From NCBI GenBank assembly GCA_005656395.1, contig SRSI01000010.1, positions 992,001 through 1,056,000 on the forward strand: a stretch of DNA of 64,000 bases, given 5' to 3'. Source of the stretch: Strongyloides papillosus. Its lineage: Eukaryota; Nematoda; Chromadorea; Rhabditida; Strongyloididae. Of this stretch, positions 22,851 through 33,782 are shown piece by piece. The first letter of the stretch is position 1. Each line of letters starts with the position of its first letter. A program made the translations under genes and the position numbers. Under the pieces are notes generated by a model. The model worked only from the letters and a program-made list of their open reading frames with translations. It was not told the origin of the DNA and ran no database searches.

Positions 22851-23112
22851 TATTAGTATAGGACTACTAAACTTACTAGTAGGAAAAATGAATTTTAAAC
22901 TAAAAATAAAATTTTTTCTATTGTATGATTTTCTTGGTAAAATAGCTGACAAATTCATAATTTTTCGTTCATTACTACTAACATAAAACAATATTCACTA
23001 AGGTTTTACTTACATTAACAAAAATATGGCTTGGAACAAACCGTAAAAATATATCAATAAAAATTCTAGGTAAAATTTAACAACAAAAATACAACAATTA
23101 AAAATAACAAAA

Positions 23113-23995
23113 TTAAAATTTAACTTTTCTTTTTCTTCCAGTATATTTACTATCATGACGAACATCCTTCCCTTGTTTACGCATTCTTTCTTTTTAGCAA
23201 TAATGTAATCTTTAGAACCTTTTGGAGCTTTTCGTTTTCTGTTTCCGTGTAAATTAAAACTCCTACTTTCGATGACTTCACATTGATCAACCTCATCTTC
23301 AACTTCAACATTTTCATTCAATGCTTTAGGTAAATTTTGAACTCCACCAGTATTTAAAACTAGGTAATACTTTTTACGTCTTTGACACTCAGGAAAATCA
23401 ACTATTGTACCACCACTAAAACCAGCTTTTATTGCTGCTCCTTTAATTAAATTAGCCTGAGCATCTGATTCTGGATAATATTGAAAAACAGCTTTTGATC
23501 CTCTTGCCATACAACCATACAGTGATTGGAAAAATCTTAATAACCGTTTACGTGGTTTTTGGTCATTTGAGTTAGAGTGACATAACCATTGAATAGCCGA
23601 AATTGATATTGCTCCATCAAAACAACCAGCTTTAAAAGGCAATCCCGATCCCATATCTCTTTCTATTAAATCACCTTCAACATCTCTTATTTGACTAGCA
23701 ATTTTAAGCATAGAAGGTGATATATCGATACCAATCCAATCATGGCCATTTTCGGTGATGACTTCACCAGACATACCGCTACCACATCCTATATCAAGAA
23801 TAATTCCAGAGATACTATCTGGTAGCTCTAGTAAATCAATAGCACGTTGTGCCATATCTCGTTGAATTTGACAAATATGACTATTACAATCATATCTTTT
23901 TGCTTCTACTTCATTGTAATACTAAAAATACACATTAAATAATAATTTTATAGGTTTACCAATTCAGGTGGTCCACTTAATTCAGGCTTCGACAT
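23113..23995 (-). CDS. bud23: 18S rRNA (guanine-N7) methyltransferase BUD23, one frame shift near the C-terminus
   Basis: Exon 1 (23995-23960, MSKPELSGPPEL) and exon 2 (from 23921, YYNEVEAKRYD...) flank a 38-bp intron. The start closely matches the GPPELFY-type BUD23 N-terminus. The SAM-binding Rossmann motif I is LDIGCGSGMSG, followed by GHDWIGIDISPSML, GDLIERDMGSGLPF, FDGAISISAIQWLC and KAGFSGGTIVDFP, all family hallmarks. BUD23 with TRMT112 methylates 18S rRNA in small-subunit maturation. As read, the frame runs on to 23010 with a hydrophobic, non-homologous tail. One added base in the T run at 23191-23195 (A run on the coding strand) instead gives RMRKQGKDVR...YTGRKRK and a stop at 23113-23115, the expected BUD23 end. 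This third indel in the same block suggests consensus error. Confidence 0.92.
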
Positions 23996-24410
23996 TTTAT
24001 TTTAAAAAATCTCGGAGTGGAAAATAAAAAATAAACGTTAATATTCAAAATAATAGACGAAAATCCAACACTATCTTCAAATCGGTCTTGCACAGAAATC
24101 GGTGATAATTATTCTCCATTTCAATAAGTTTTCGAATTAGTTCATTTATAACAAATGTTTGTATTATTAGTTTAGTTTGGAGATAACTTTTATAAGTATG
24201 ACAATTATGAAAATTATTTTTTTATTTTAAATATTTAATTATCTATTGTATAATGCACAACTGGCATAATATTTTTTACCTTTTATGTAATTCATTTTGG
24301 TTACATTAAAATTTAAATATATTGTTTTAAATTTATTCCATCTAATGTTTGGCATACTATCTTATTTATTTTGTTTTTTTATATTTTTATAAAATAAATT
24401 GTTATTATAG
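23996..24410. other. Divergent intergenic region BUD23/NOC4L
   Basis: 415 bp between divergent start codons; holds both promoters. Two ribosome-biogenesis genes face away from each other here. No specific motif called. Confidence 0.5.
24409..24410 (+). other. Probable trans-splice acceptor before NOC4L
   Basis: GTTATTATAG ends immediately before the ATG at 24411, with no upstream coding exon visible. This is the placement expected for spliced-leader addition in nematodes. Confidence 0.55.
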
Positions 24411-25777
24411 ATGGCTGTAAAGGAAAATTTTGAAGAACTTATAAATGGTGGAAAGGTTGAAGTTCTGAAAGAAAAACTAAAAAGTTTAAAAATATATAAA
24501 ATTGATCCAGTTACAAATAATGCAACAAAAAGCAATGAATTGGAAGTATTCTTAAACACAGTTATTGGATATATTGTAACAGAAAAGGAAAGTAATGCTA
24601 AAGTTATTTTAAAAAAATTAGCAAAGAATATTTTTTGTTTCAAAGATTCATGCACATTAATTCTTCAAAAAATTTCTAAGCTAGGGTCAAAAGCTTTAAG
24701 TGCAGAAAAAGTGTGGAACTTATTTAATTTCCTTAAAAATTTACCCCTTCCAGAAAAGTTAAATGACAATCTTTTTAATGATAATTACAAAGTGTTAGAA
24801 AACATGGAGTTTGACAAGTTTTTAGATTTATATCAAAGTGTTTGGATGGTATTAACTAAGAAAAAACTTAGTGGAGCTTTAGCAAAAAGTATCTTGCCAT
24901 TTCTCACTGATCATAGGTTAGAAGAGTTTCCAAAACCTGAATTATTTGGTGATTTTTATTTTGCTTACTACAATCATGGAGGTGTTTATTCAGTTTTGGC
25001 CCTTAATGGCTTGATAAAATTAGTTGTAAAATATAATTTGTAAGTTTAAAGGAATTTATTATGTTAATATTTTTTCTCTTTAGTGAATATCCTCAATTTT
25101 ACCAATCAGTTTACAAATTGACAACACCTTTTATATTGCATGCTTCTTATGCTTTTCAATTTTTAGATACCTTGAATCTCTTTTTATCTTCAACACATAT
25201 TCCATTATATATTGTAGCTGCTTTTGCTAAGAAATTATCAAGAGTTTTATTGTATGCCCCAATTTGTGTTGTTAGACCTATTCTAACGATATTACAAAAT
25301 TTGATGATCAAATATGAGGGATTGAGAAAGATGATTCATAATACTCAATGTACAAATTTAGAATGTGATCCTTATCTTGAAGATTGTGAATCTTTGAAGG
25401 ATTGTAAAGCTTTAGATTCATGTCTCTGGGAAATTAAAACCCTACAAAGTCATTGGTTGCCATTGATAACAAAAAAAGCTTCTTTTATTGATAAAAATAT
25501 TGGAAATATTGAAACTCCATATATTTTTAAGACAAACGAGGATCTATTAAATATTTTACTTAATAAAAAGACTGGTGTCAAAGGTGTGGCAGATGATGAA
25601 GATTGGACTTTTAAAGGGAGTAACAAAGGATTGGACAAGAAATTTGTTTCATTAAAAAGAAAGATTATCGTTGAGGAAGATGTTAGTGCTAAGAAAATTG
25701 TTATGTCAGAAGAACCAAAAGAAGAATTGTTAAAGGATACATTTAATTTTGTTGTTAGTGATATTTTTGTTAATTAG
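24411..25777 (+). CDS. noc4l: Nucleolar complex protein 4 homologue (NOC4L)
   Basis: Two exons, 24411-25039 and 25084-25777 (44-bp intron), encode 440 residues. The N-terminal half is helical repeat-like. The C-terminal half carries the CBF/Mak21-type NOC domain with the hallmark segment PFILHASYAFQFLDTLNLFL followed by SSTHIPLYIVAAFAKKLSR, then ICVVRPILTILQNLMIKY. The end is a charged tail after NPxxx-like acidic residues (DPYLEDCESLKDC). Yeast Noc4 pairs with Nop14 in the small-subunit processome for 40S maturation in the nucleolus. It is first in a same-strand trio with TBP (135 bp later) and TTC27. Confidence 0.9.
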
Positions 25778-25907
25778 TTATCCATTTTGTTGTTGTTTTT
25801 AAATACTAAACAAGATATGTTTTTTTATCTTATATTTATAATAACGTTAAAAATACGTTATTTTATACCTGGTAATTGTTGTATTGTTAATATTAGTTTA
25901 AATTTCT

Positions 25908-25909
25908 AG
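25908..25909 (+). other. Probable trans-splice acceptor before TBP
   Basis: AATTTCTAG precedes the TBP ATG by three bases, in the 135-bp gap after the NOC4L stop. TBP is otherwise intronless, so this acceptor makes best sense as a spliced-leader (SL) site. Confidence 0.55.
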
Positions 25910-25912
25910 GAA

Positions 25913-26893
25913 ATGGATCAATTTGGAAGTAGTGGTAGTCCCCAGGCACCTTTGTCTGTGTTCGAGCCAATGTCAAATTTCACAGCAACAGCGCAAACAC
26001 CAGCATCAACATCACATCATAACAATGTATCAAATGAACCATCATCAATAATCGGACCAGGATCTGTATTCTCAAGTTCAGTTATTACTGGTTTGGGTTC
26101 AATGGGGCCAGGTTCTGCTGTTGGTCCTGGGTCAGTATTTCCTTTTAATGGGCCAGCATCAGTGCTAAGTAGTAAATTAGATCAAGATAAAAATCCACTA
26201 TCAGCTGCTCCAGCGTCAAATAGATTAGATTTACCAAAAACACCAATGCCTATAGCTAACAATGACTTTTCAATTGAGAGTTCTAAGATATTGCCTCCAC
26301 AATCTAATATAGCAATGACGGTAATTGGACAATCTCATTCAAGTATAGAAGTGGATGTTCCTTTGCCGACACTGCAAAATATTGTATCAACAGTTAATTT
26401 AGGCGTCTCATTAGATCTCAAAAAAGTAGCACAGTCTGCACGTAACGCTGAATATAACCCAAAACGTTTTGCTGCTGTGATTATGCGTATTCGAGAGCCC
26501 AGAACTACCGCTTTGATTTTTTCCTCAGGTAAAATGGTTTGTACTGGGGCAAAAAGTGAAGATTCTTCTAGATTAGCAGCTAGGAAATATGCAAGAATTA
26601 TACAGAAACTTGGTTTTAATGCAAAGTTTACGGAATTTAAAGTTCAAAATATGGTTGGTAGTTGTGATGTAAAATTTCCAATTCGCCTTGAAGGGTTGTG
26701 TGTTGCTCATGCTCAATTTAGTACATATGAACCTGAACTATTTCCCGGTCTTATATATCGTATGGTTAAACCAAGAGTTGTTTTACTTATATTTGTAAGC
26801 GGTAAAGTTGTTATTACGGGAGCAAAATTTAAGAAAGATATTGATGAAGCATTCAAACAAATATATCCTTTGTTAAAAAATTTTAAAAAATAG
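25913..26893 (+). CDS. tbp-1: TATA-box binding protein
   Basis: Single exon, 326 residues. The N-terminal ~145 residues are Ser/Pro/Gly-rich with repeated GPGSVF/GPGSAV units. The C-terminal ~180 residues are the two-fold TBP saddle. The first half has [38 protein letters not shown] and [20 protein letters not shown]. The second has [28 protein letters not shown] and [17 protein letters not shown]. The DNA-intercalating Phe positions and basic patches look intact. It nucleates TFIID and related initiation complexes for RNA polymerases I, II and III. Its place in the middle of a tightly packed trio, with an AG three bases before the ATG, suggests operon transcription. Confidence 0.97.
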   Translation: MDQFGSSGSPQAPLSVFEPMSNFTATAQTPASTSHHNNVSNEPSSIIGPGSVFSSSVITGLGSMGPGSAVGPGSVFPFNGPASVLSSKLDQDKNPLSAAPASNRLDLPKTPMPIANNDFSIESSKILPPQSNIAMTVIGQSHSSIEVDVPLPTLQNIVSTVNLGVSLDLKKVAQSARNAEYNPKRFAAVIMRIREPRTTALIFSSGKMVCTGAKSEDSSRLAARKYARIIQKLGFNAKFTEFKVQNMVGSCDVKFPIRLEGLCVAHAQFSTYEPELFPGLIYRMVKPRVVLLIFVSGKVVITGAKFKKDIDEAFKQIYPLLKNFKK

Positions 26894-27097
26894 AAATATT
26901 CGACTAACCATCAACTAATATTTTATGATATCAAAAACCTATTCAAGCTGTAGATATTTCGTTTTAATTATGCTTGATACATTTTTTTAATTTTAATAAA
27001 ATTGAGTGTTTTTTCAATTAATTATTGTAAATGGTTTTTTACCGTTTGTATTTTCATAACTTATAAATATTTTTACTAATACAATTTTATATTCTAT

Positions 27098-27099
27098 AG
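27098..27099 (+). other. Probable trans-splice acceptor before TTC27
   Basis: ATTCTATAG ends seven bases before the ATG at 27107. The gap from the TBP stop is 213 bp, and AATAAA appears in it near 26996, consistent with 3' end formation followed by SL addition. Confidence 0.5.
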
Positions 27100-27106
27100 G
27101 TTAATC

Positions 27107-29509
27107 ATGTTCGATTATGCAAGAATTAACGAAATTGTTAATTCAATGAAACGGGCAGATACTTTAAAAGAACTCGAAGAAAATTTAAAAGTTTATAATG
27201 GTTCCGAAGATGATATTCTGTATTTGGGAAAATTTTGTTTAGAGGGTTACATTGCCTTAAATTATGTCGGCCATCAAAGTTTTATTAAAAATTTTGAAAA
27301 TGCAGTACCGGGGCTTTCTTTTATTTTTTCCAACGAATCATCATCCATTGTTGAGAATGCTTTATCATTTGATTTGAATAAGCCATACGAAAATTGCCGT
27401 GGACTGCAATTTCTTTATCTATCAAAAATTTTCTATGAATCAATTAAAGTAAACAAGCGAGATATTAATTTTTTATTCAGTAATTATCAATTATTATTAT
27501 TATGGGCGTCATTATTAATTGAACCGGAATTATCGTTAAAAGAAAAAGGTGAAGATCTTTTTGATGATATTCAAGGTGCTATATCAAAATCATGCTCTGG
27601 AAGTTTCGAAACCATGGATGCAAAACTGAAATCAGATGTTATTGCTTTTTATTTAATGTCATTTTATTTTAATCTTATATACTATGATCTTGATGAAGGT
27701 GAAAAAGTTTTGAAACGTGCAATGGAAATTGGGTGCTTTAATGTTGAGTTTGTTGGAGTTCTTGGTAAAAGAACAAAATTTCAAGAGAGTAATATCGCTC
27801 AGCTTATGACCAATTGCGTTTTGAAAGAAAAGACTTTTAATGATGATGAATATTGTGTGAAAGATATTTTAGATAGACCTACTAATGTTTTACTTAATGA
27901 TGATACTCTTCTTGAAACAGTATGGACAGCAGAAAAACATGAAGAAGGAATGTTATCATCATTACAATCTGCCTCTTTGTTAGCGTTTGCATATTTCGAA
28001 AGAAAAACTCAATTTATGGATGAGTTACAGGCTGAAAAGCTAAGTTCATTGTATAATAGAGTGTTATCATCATCTGAAAAGTCTTGGGCCGCCACATGTA
28101 CTGCACTAGTTGAAAGAAGTATTCTTGAAAAAAATAGTCGAAGAAAAGTAGAAAGATCCTGTAGTCAAATAGAGGTTATAGCAAAACTGTTAGATGGAAT
28201 AGATGATAAAACCTCTGATGAAGATAAGTATCATCGTATAAAGTTAGTAACACCTTCAGGGATGTCTCCATTTTGGAAGATAAAAATGTATCATGCTGAA
28301 ATATTAGTAAGCCTGGGATGTGTTTCGGAAGCACTTGGGATTTATGAGTCTCTTAATGCTTATGATTATGTTATTGATTGCTATAGAGTACTTAAACAGC
28401 CTGAAAAAGCTGAATCTCTTGTTAGAGATTTATTGTCAAAAAATGAAAATCCTTTATATTATTGTTATCTTGGCGACATTACGCTTCAATCTTCTTATTA
28501 TGAAAAGGCAATTACTGTATCCGGTGACAAGAGTTCTAGAGCTCGTAAATCACTAGGTGAACTTTTAATCAATCGTAATGATTATGAAAATGCATATAAA
28601 CATTTGAAACGTTCTGTTGAACTACAGCCTATACAATTAGGTACTTGGTTTAATCTTGGTCATTGTGCATGGAAAACTGAAAATTACCAAGATGCTGTCA
28701 ATGCATATCATCGCTGTGTTTCCTTGGAACCTGAACATTATCAAGCTTGGAATAATTTATCTGCTGCCTACATTCGCTTAGGACAAAAAGGAAGAGCACA
28801 AAAAATACTTGAAGAAGCGTTGAAGTTTTGCTTCGATGACGTTAAAATGTGGGAAAACTATCTTTTTGTTTGCATCGACAATGGAGATTTTAAATCCGCT
28901 ATTAAAGCTTACCATAGAATTCTTGACGTTGGAGAAGGTAAAGATATCATAGATAATGAGTGTCTTGAAATTATTTGTACTGAAGTTAATAAACTTCCAA
29001 AAAATAATAATGTTAGATCAGATTTATTGAAACTCATGGCCAGAATAACATCAAAAGTATCCATTAATGCTAATGTCTGGAGAGTGTATGCAGCTTTGAA
29101 AAAGCCGGAGCTTGGCAATGCCGATACTAACATTGAAAGCCAGCAACTCACTACAGAATATTCATCTTATATCAAACTTCTTGAAAGATGCATTTTGGCA
29201 AACAAATTTAAAGGAAAAGATTGGTTAGAAAATGTTGGAAATTGCATTGACGTACTTTCAGATCAGATTGCTCTTCGTGAAGCAAAACTTACGTTTGCAC
29301 AACTTTCACAGGATCCAAATATTACCCGACTTAAAAGTCAAGTTAATTTTGATTTAGAGGTATTAATTAAAAAAATTATAAAAGTTCACGGTAAATTAAA
29401 TGGTTGTTTATCCGCGGATTCTGATGATGAAGATGATAATGTTTTTGATATTGAATCAAAAAAAGAATTATCTGAAATCTTGCTTTCTGCTTCAAAATTA
29501 GTAGAATAA
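27107..29509 (+). CDS. TTC27: Tetratricopeptide repeat protein 27 homologue (TTC27/Emw1)
   Basis: Single exon, 800 residues. The N-terminal two-thirds are helical. Canonical TPRs occupy about residues 400-620: YLGDITLQSSYYEKAITVS, KSLGELLINRNDYENAYKHL, TWFNLGHCAWKTENYQDAV with NAYHRCVSLEP, and AWNNLSAAYIRLGQKGRAQ with KILEEALKF. The WFNLGCAALxxExYxxAAxAFRRCVxLEPDN-type core is characteristic of TTC27. The end is acidic (SADSDDEDDNVFD). TTC27 proteins are implicated in folding or assembly of large complexes; the exact role is not deducible here. It is third in the NOC4L-TBP-TTC27 cluster. Confidence 0.9.
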   Translation: MFDYARINEIVNSMKRADTLKELEENLKVYNGSEDDILYLGKFCLEGYIALNYVGHQSFIKNFENAVPGLSFIFSNESSSIVENALSFDLNKPYENCRGLQFLYLSKIFYESIKVNKRDINFLFSNYQLLLLWASLLIEPELSLKEKGEDLFDDIQGAISKSCSGSFETMDAKLKSDVIAFYLMSFYFNLIYYDLDEGEKVLKRAMEIGCFNVEFVGVLGKRTKFQESNIAQLMTNCVLKEKTFNDDEYCVKDILDRPTNVLLNDDTLLETVWTAEKHEEGMLSSLQSASLLAFAYFERKTQFMDELQAEKLSSLYNRVLSSSEKSWAATCTALVERSILEKNSRRKVERSCSQIEVIAKLLDGIDDKTSDEDKYHRIKLVTPSGMSPFWKIKMYHAEILVSLGCVSEALGIYESLNAYDYVIDCYRVLKQPEKAESLVRDLLSKNENPLYYCYLGDITLQSSYYEKAITVSGDKSSRARKSLGELLINRNDYENAYKHLKRSVELQPIQLGTWFNLGHCAWKTENYQDAVNAYHRCVSLEPEHYQAWNNLSAAYIRLGQKGRAQKILEEALKFCFDDVKMWENYLFVCIDNGDFKSAIKAYHRILDVGEGKDIIDNECLEIICTEVNKLPKNNNVRSDLLKLMARITSKVSINANVWRVYAALKKPELGNADTNIESQQLTTEYSSYIKLLERCILANKFKGKDWLENVGNCIDVLSDQIALREAKLTFAQLSQDPNITRLKSQVNFDLEVLIKKIIKVHGKLNGCLSADSDDEDDNVFDIESKKELSEILLSASKLVE

Positions 29510-29970
29510 TTTTTGTTACCTTGTTATTTGTTATTCTATATTATTATTTGTTGAAATAAATATCGTTATTTTATTTATTAAATATTTATTTATATTATGT
29601 TTTTTTTGTATTTAATCAATATAATTATATTAAAAAGAGAAGAGCAATTTTCTTTTAAAATGATCATTATTTTTTTCTTGAGTGATTTATCACTGTAAAA
29701 TTGATTTTCTCGAATTGTTGTTTTTCTGAGTAAAAATATCAGGAATATTTATTAATAAAACAATTTTTTAATAACTGGAAATTCTGATTGCTTAAACTGA
29801 TACTTCTTTAAATTTATTATATTATCAGTATGCCAATTTCTTACTCGTTTAATATATAATACAGGATAAAAAGATTGCGTGTAAGGATAACTAAAAACAA
29901 AAACATGATTCAATAGAGAAACTTATATGTTTATTGTTGAGGTTATAGCTCTGGTAAAAATGCTTTTCAT

Positions 29971-30001
<31 letters not shown>

Positions 30002-30421
30002 TTGGGGAAAACACATTTTGTTAAAATCCTCATTTTCATGTCAACGATTCAAGTTATATCAACTTTTTTTCCAATTGGTTGTTGATTGCAGAGAAACATA
30101 AATTTTATGGAATGTTTCTATTTTTTATTATCTAACAAAATGATTTTTTAAGAATTTGTTGGCCTAACGGATGATAATACAATTCAACAATTTGTATTAC
30201 CTAGGAAAATGATTTATGGTTTCCTGTTTTTTTACATGCTAACAGATCTAGCAATCTAGAGTTTAACAACTTCTCTTATCTTTGTTTATTTGGGATTAAA
30301 ATTTGTAGTAAAAAATTTTATTTTCTAGTTTAATAAATATTCAATTAGTAAATAAATAATACAATGACAATAATAAATATATACAAACAATACTGCTTAA
30401 CTATTATTCCATCTATTGAGA
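29510..30421. other. Intergenic between convergent genes, with (AT)n microsatellite
   Basis: 3' flanks of TTC27 (+) and the zinc-finger gene (-). A pure AT dinucleotide run lies at about 29970-29989 followed by a T run. No gene supported. Confidence 0.6.
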
Positions 30422-32482
30422 TTAACGATATGAAAAATATTTTTGATTATATGTTGATTTTGAATACTTCGATGAATTACCATAACTACACGACATTGAT
30501 AAATTTTTTCTACCATCATCATTATGTGACGCTAATGAATGTCTTCCACTATCATTATAGTGGGAAGGATATTTGACGTCAGATCTTTCTCTACTAAAAT
30601 CTCTTTTATTTAATTTTGCTCGCATTTCTTCTCCTCTTGTGCTATAAGTTTCATAAACAAAATCTTTGTAGGGTTTCTCTACTCTACTTTCAGCAGTTAA
30701 TGCAGTCATTCCAGTTTTGACTTTTTCAACATTTAAACTAATATTTGGTCTAGGTACAATTTCTTCTTTTATCTTATTATTACCTTTATTTTGAAGAAGA
30801 TTCCTTGCTACGGTTTCAAATAGTGGTACCTCTTTTTTAAATTTTACAAGTTTAGAATTTTCAACTGCTTGTCCAGCATTTTCTTTATTTCCTAATCTTG
30901 GAACACTTGGGTTTTCCACTGACACATCATTATTTTTTGTTTTTTTAGCTTGATTAAATGAATCCTTTAGAAAATTATCTTTGATAATAGGTAATCCACT
31001 AGATGTTGGTTCCTCTGAGTAAATAGTTTTTCTTGATTTCGATGCTATCTCCTTCGAAAAAACAGCATCACTACCTACTGAATTTGAAAAGTCACGTTTG
31101 CGTTTTTTGAATGAAACGCTGCTCCTCTCTAGCATATTTTCTTCAGGTACATCACTTTCATAATCCAATTCTTCATTTGTATCTAGAAAGAATATTTAAA
31201 CTTTTTTAAATAATGAATTACCATTGTAAGATGAAATTACTTCACTTTCATTCATTCCTTGATTATGATTATCTTTGATTAGACCATCTAGTATATATGG
31301 TTGGAGGTAAGATTTTTTAAATTCAGATAAATCACTTTTAAAGTCATCTTGAAAATTGTCATAATATGATATATTTATTGGGATGTAATGTTTTACTATA
31401 GATTTAATTATTTTATTTCCAACTTCACATGAACTATTAAATTTAGTGTAACTTTGGGGAGAAACGTAAGATGCTAAATTATTAATTGATAATTTATCTT
31501 TTTTATCCACAACCTCCTTCAAATGTGTTCTTATATGATCTTTAGCATGGTAATCACCGCCGGTTTTAAATTCGCAGTCCTCAAAAGGACAATTTATTAT
31601 AATACTTTTTTGGTGAGTTAAACCAACATGATATCTTACACCACTCATTGAACTGTAGTAATAACCACAATCAACACATTGAAAATCGCTACAAACTGCA
31701 TACTCAGGGAAACAATCTCGAATTACCATAAATCCTTTAAATAGAATATCCGTCCTCTTTAGTATTTCTATATCTTTCAATTTGTGCATTATATCATCCT
31801 GGTGATTTAGAAAAACATGCTTTCTTCTAGAAATATAATTCTCACGAACTTCCTTTCCACACTTTTGACATAATACCATCTTATTTCTGCTAAATGGCGG
31901 TCGTGGTGTAAAATGTTTGTTCTTCGGTAGTCCTGCACCAGGATAAGTTTCTACAAATCTAACATCTAAAAAAATATGATTATCCAAAGTTTCAAGCTTA
32001 CCTTCAGAACTGTTGTTTTTGTTTTCATATTTAAAAGACATATCGTTAATTAAAAATATCGTATTCGAAAAAAATCTCTTCCTTCGTTTTGAACCACTTT
32101 TTCTTTGCACATTAGCTGTATTTCCACTAATTGCATTCTCCAAATTATCAATTCTCCTTGTTTCATGAGGTTTACTAATGTTCATGGTAGCTTTTTTACT
32201 TTTACTATTATTGACAATTGAATTCATAAGCGTTGTTGCCACGTAATTTACAATGTTTTCCCAGACGGGGTTTAGATCTTTTTCGTCACTTAATAGATGT
32301 CCTGTTACTGCACTATGATGATCCTGATGAAAAGCGTGGTCCGTAGAAAAATGACATTGATGGCACTTATATAGCGGAATATTGAATATACTTCTGACAT
32401 GAAGATATATCATGCTTACATCCATTACTTCGTTACAATGTTTACAGATAAACTTTCCTTTTTCTCCATTTATTTTAGCCAT
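30422..32482 (-). CDS. C2H2-type zinc-finger protein, probable nuclear factor
   Basis: Two exons, 32482-31222 and 31182-30422, join in frame over a 39-bp intron; 673 residues. N-terminal Cys/His clusters are FICKHCNEVMDVSMIYLH (first C-x2-C) and YKCHQCHFSTDHAFHQDHH. Central fingers are LCQKCGKEVRENYISRRKH, FQCVDCGYYYSSMSGVRYHV with GLTH, and NCPFEDCEFKTGGDYHAK with DHIRTH. Spacing is irregular, unlike tandem Kruppel arrays. The C-terminal exon is basic and Ser-rich with nuclear-localisation-like KKRKRD and many Arg/Lys. No orthologue recognised. The start follows an AG acceptor (TTTTCTAG) six bases upstream, so it is probably trans-spliced or has a 5' UTR exon. Confidence 0.8.
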
Positions 32483-33175
32483 GTAACCTAGAAAACATAA
32501 TAATTAAAGTAAAATAAATTTTTTGGGCGTAAAGCCAGACGGTTTGCAAAACAATTATTAACAATATGCATAAGATCCATCGTCATATAACAAAAAAAGA
32601 AGATTTTTGTGGCGCTTGCTATTAAATATGCCAATTCTCTGTATAAAACTCTCATTTTAAAAACAGACTATAATTATATATATCAAAATAAATATGATTA
32701 CTTTTGTATTAAGAGGTAAAAATAAAGTGACAAGAATGTAATGTACAAAGGACACAAGGGTCTATATAGTAATTAAAATGATGATAATCATTGTCATCGC
32801 ATCTTTCTTTTAAAAAAAAATTACAGCTAATTTCTTTGAGCATAAATTGATGATTTTTTTCGAGAAGTTTCTTGGTATTTCTGATCAAGGAATCGTCATA
32901 GGGACATCATTTAAAGAAGAAAAACTATATGAGAAGTCATCACGAGTGTTATAAACGGGATCTCAAATAGGTCCTACACTTTTTAGATTTCAATCAAATT
33001 CAATAACACTTTTAATTGTCAAGTAAAATGATTTTTTAATTATTTAAAGTTTTGTTTGTTCTAATTGTTAATTCTTTATATAAATTATACTATTAATGTG
33101 CCAATTTTTTATTACTTTATGATATTAAAACAAAGTAAGTAAACTGTGTGTAATAGGAATTAAATATTGGATATA
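32483..33175. other. Intergenic
   Basis: About 700 bp, A/T-rich, between two minus-strand genes. A GGACACAAGGGTC/CATAGGGACATC area (32748-32905) is slightly less A/T-rich. No gene seen. Confidence 0.5.
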
Positions 33176-33782
33176 CTATGAATTACAAATTTCGTCAATT
33201 TTATCATCTTCATTAATTTCCTTTCCATTTACGAATAACTTGTGTATAACGCCAATCTTCTTTTTACCACTAGAGCAATTTTTAATGTAACAGTCGGTGT
33301 TATTGAAAACAAAATGTGTTTCCGTTCCGTCGTCAACAAATATTCCTGCAGTTTCAATTTTCTTTCCATTTATCCAAACTTCCATACTATCTTTATCTAA
33401 ACAAATTCTTGCAGGAATACCAACGATATAGGCATACCATGTTACAAGAGATTTCTTTTGTTGTTCTTGGAACTTTTCAAACGTCTTCCCTGCTACTTCA
33501 AGTGAATACTCATATGAGAATATACCTAAAGCATCTATTGATATCGAACATATAGAATTTTCTAAACGAAATGTTTCTTTTCCTACAAGTTTAAATTGCC
33601 AATTCTTATTAATGATTACCTTAAAATATTATTTTATTTGAATTTATTATTTAACTTACTTCTCCATCCACTCGAACAACTCTTCTACCTGTAGTTGTAC
33701 CATGTTCAAATTCTATTTTGTAAACTTTTTTTGACATTGGTACATTCCATGTTGCAACAAGGTCAGAACCTTCAGAATCCAT
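33176..33782 (-). CDS. faim: Fas apoptotic inhibitory molecule (FAIM) homologue
   Basis: Exon 1 (33782-33660) and exon 2 (33619-33176) flank a 40-bp intron; 188 residues, close to the vertebrate short FAIM at about 179. Hallmarks in order: DLVATWNVP, VYKIEFEHGTTTGRRVVRVD, WQFKLVGKETF, DALGIFSYEYSLEVAGKTFE, MEVWINGKKIETAGIFVDDG and TETHFVFNNTDCYIK with SSGKKKIGVIHKLFVNGKEI. FAIM is a cytosolic all-beta protein of two similar lobes with no enzyme motif. In vertebrates it is linked to protection from Fas-induced death and protein aggregation; its role in nematodes is not established. Confidence 0.95.

Noticed and set aside
23010..23112. Hydrophobic C-terminal extension of BUD23 as a novel membrane anchor
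   Set aside because: It arises only after a one-base shift in an A run; the alternative frame gives the conserved basic BUD23 end and an earlier stop.
29969..29989. (AT)n run as a possible origin or transposon end
   Set aside because: Simple dinucleotide microsatellite with no flanking inverted repeats or duplicated target site.
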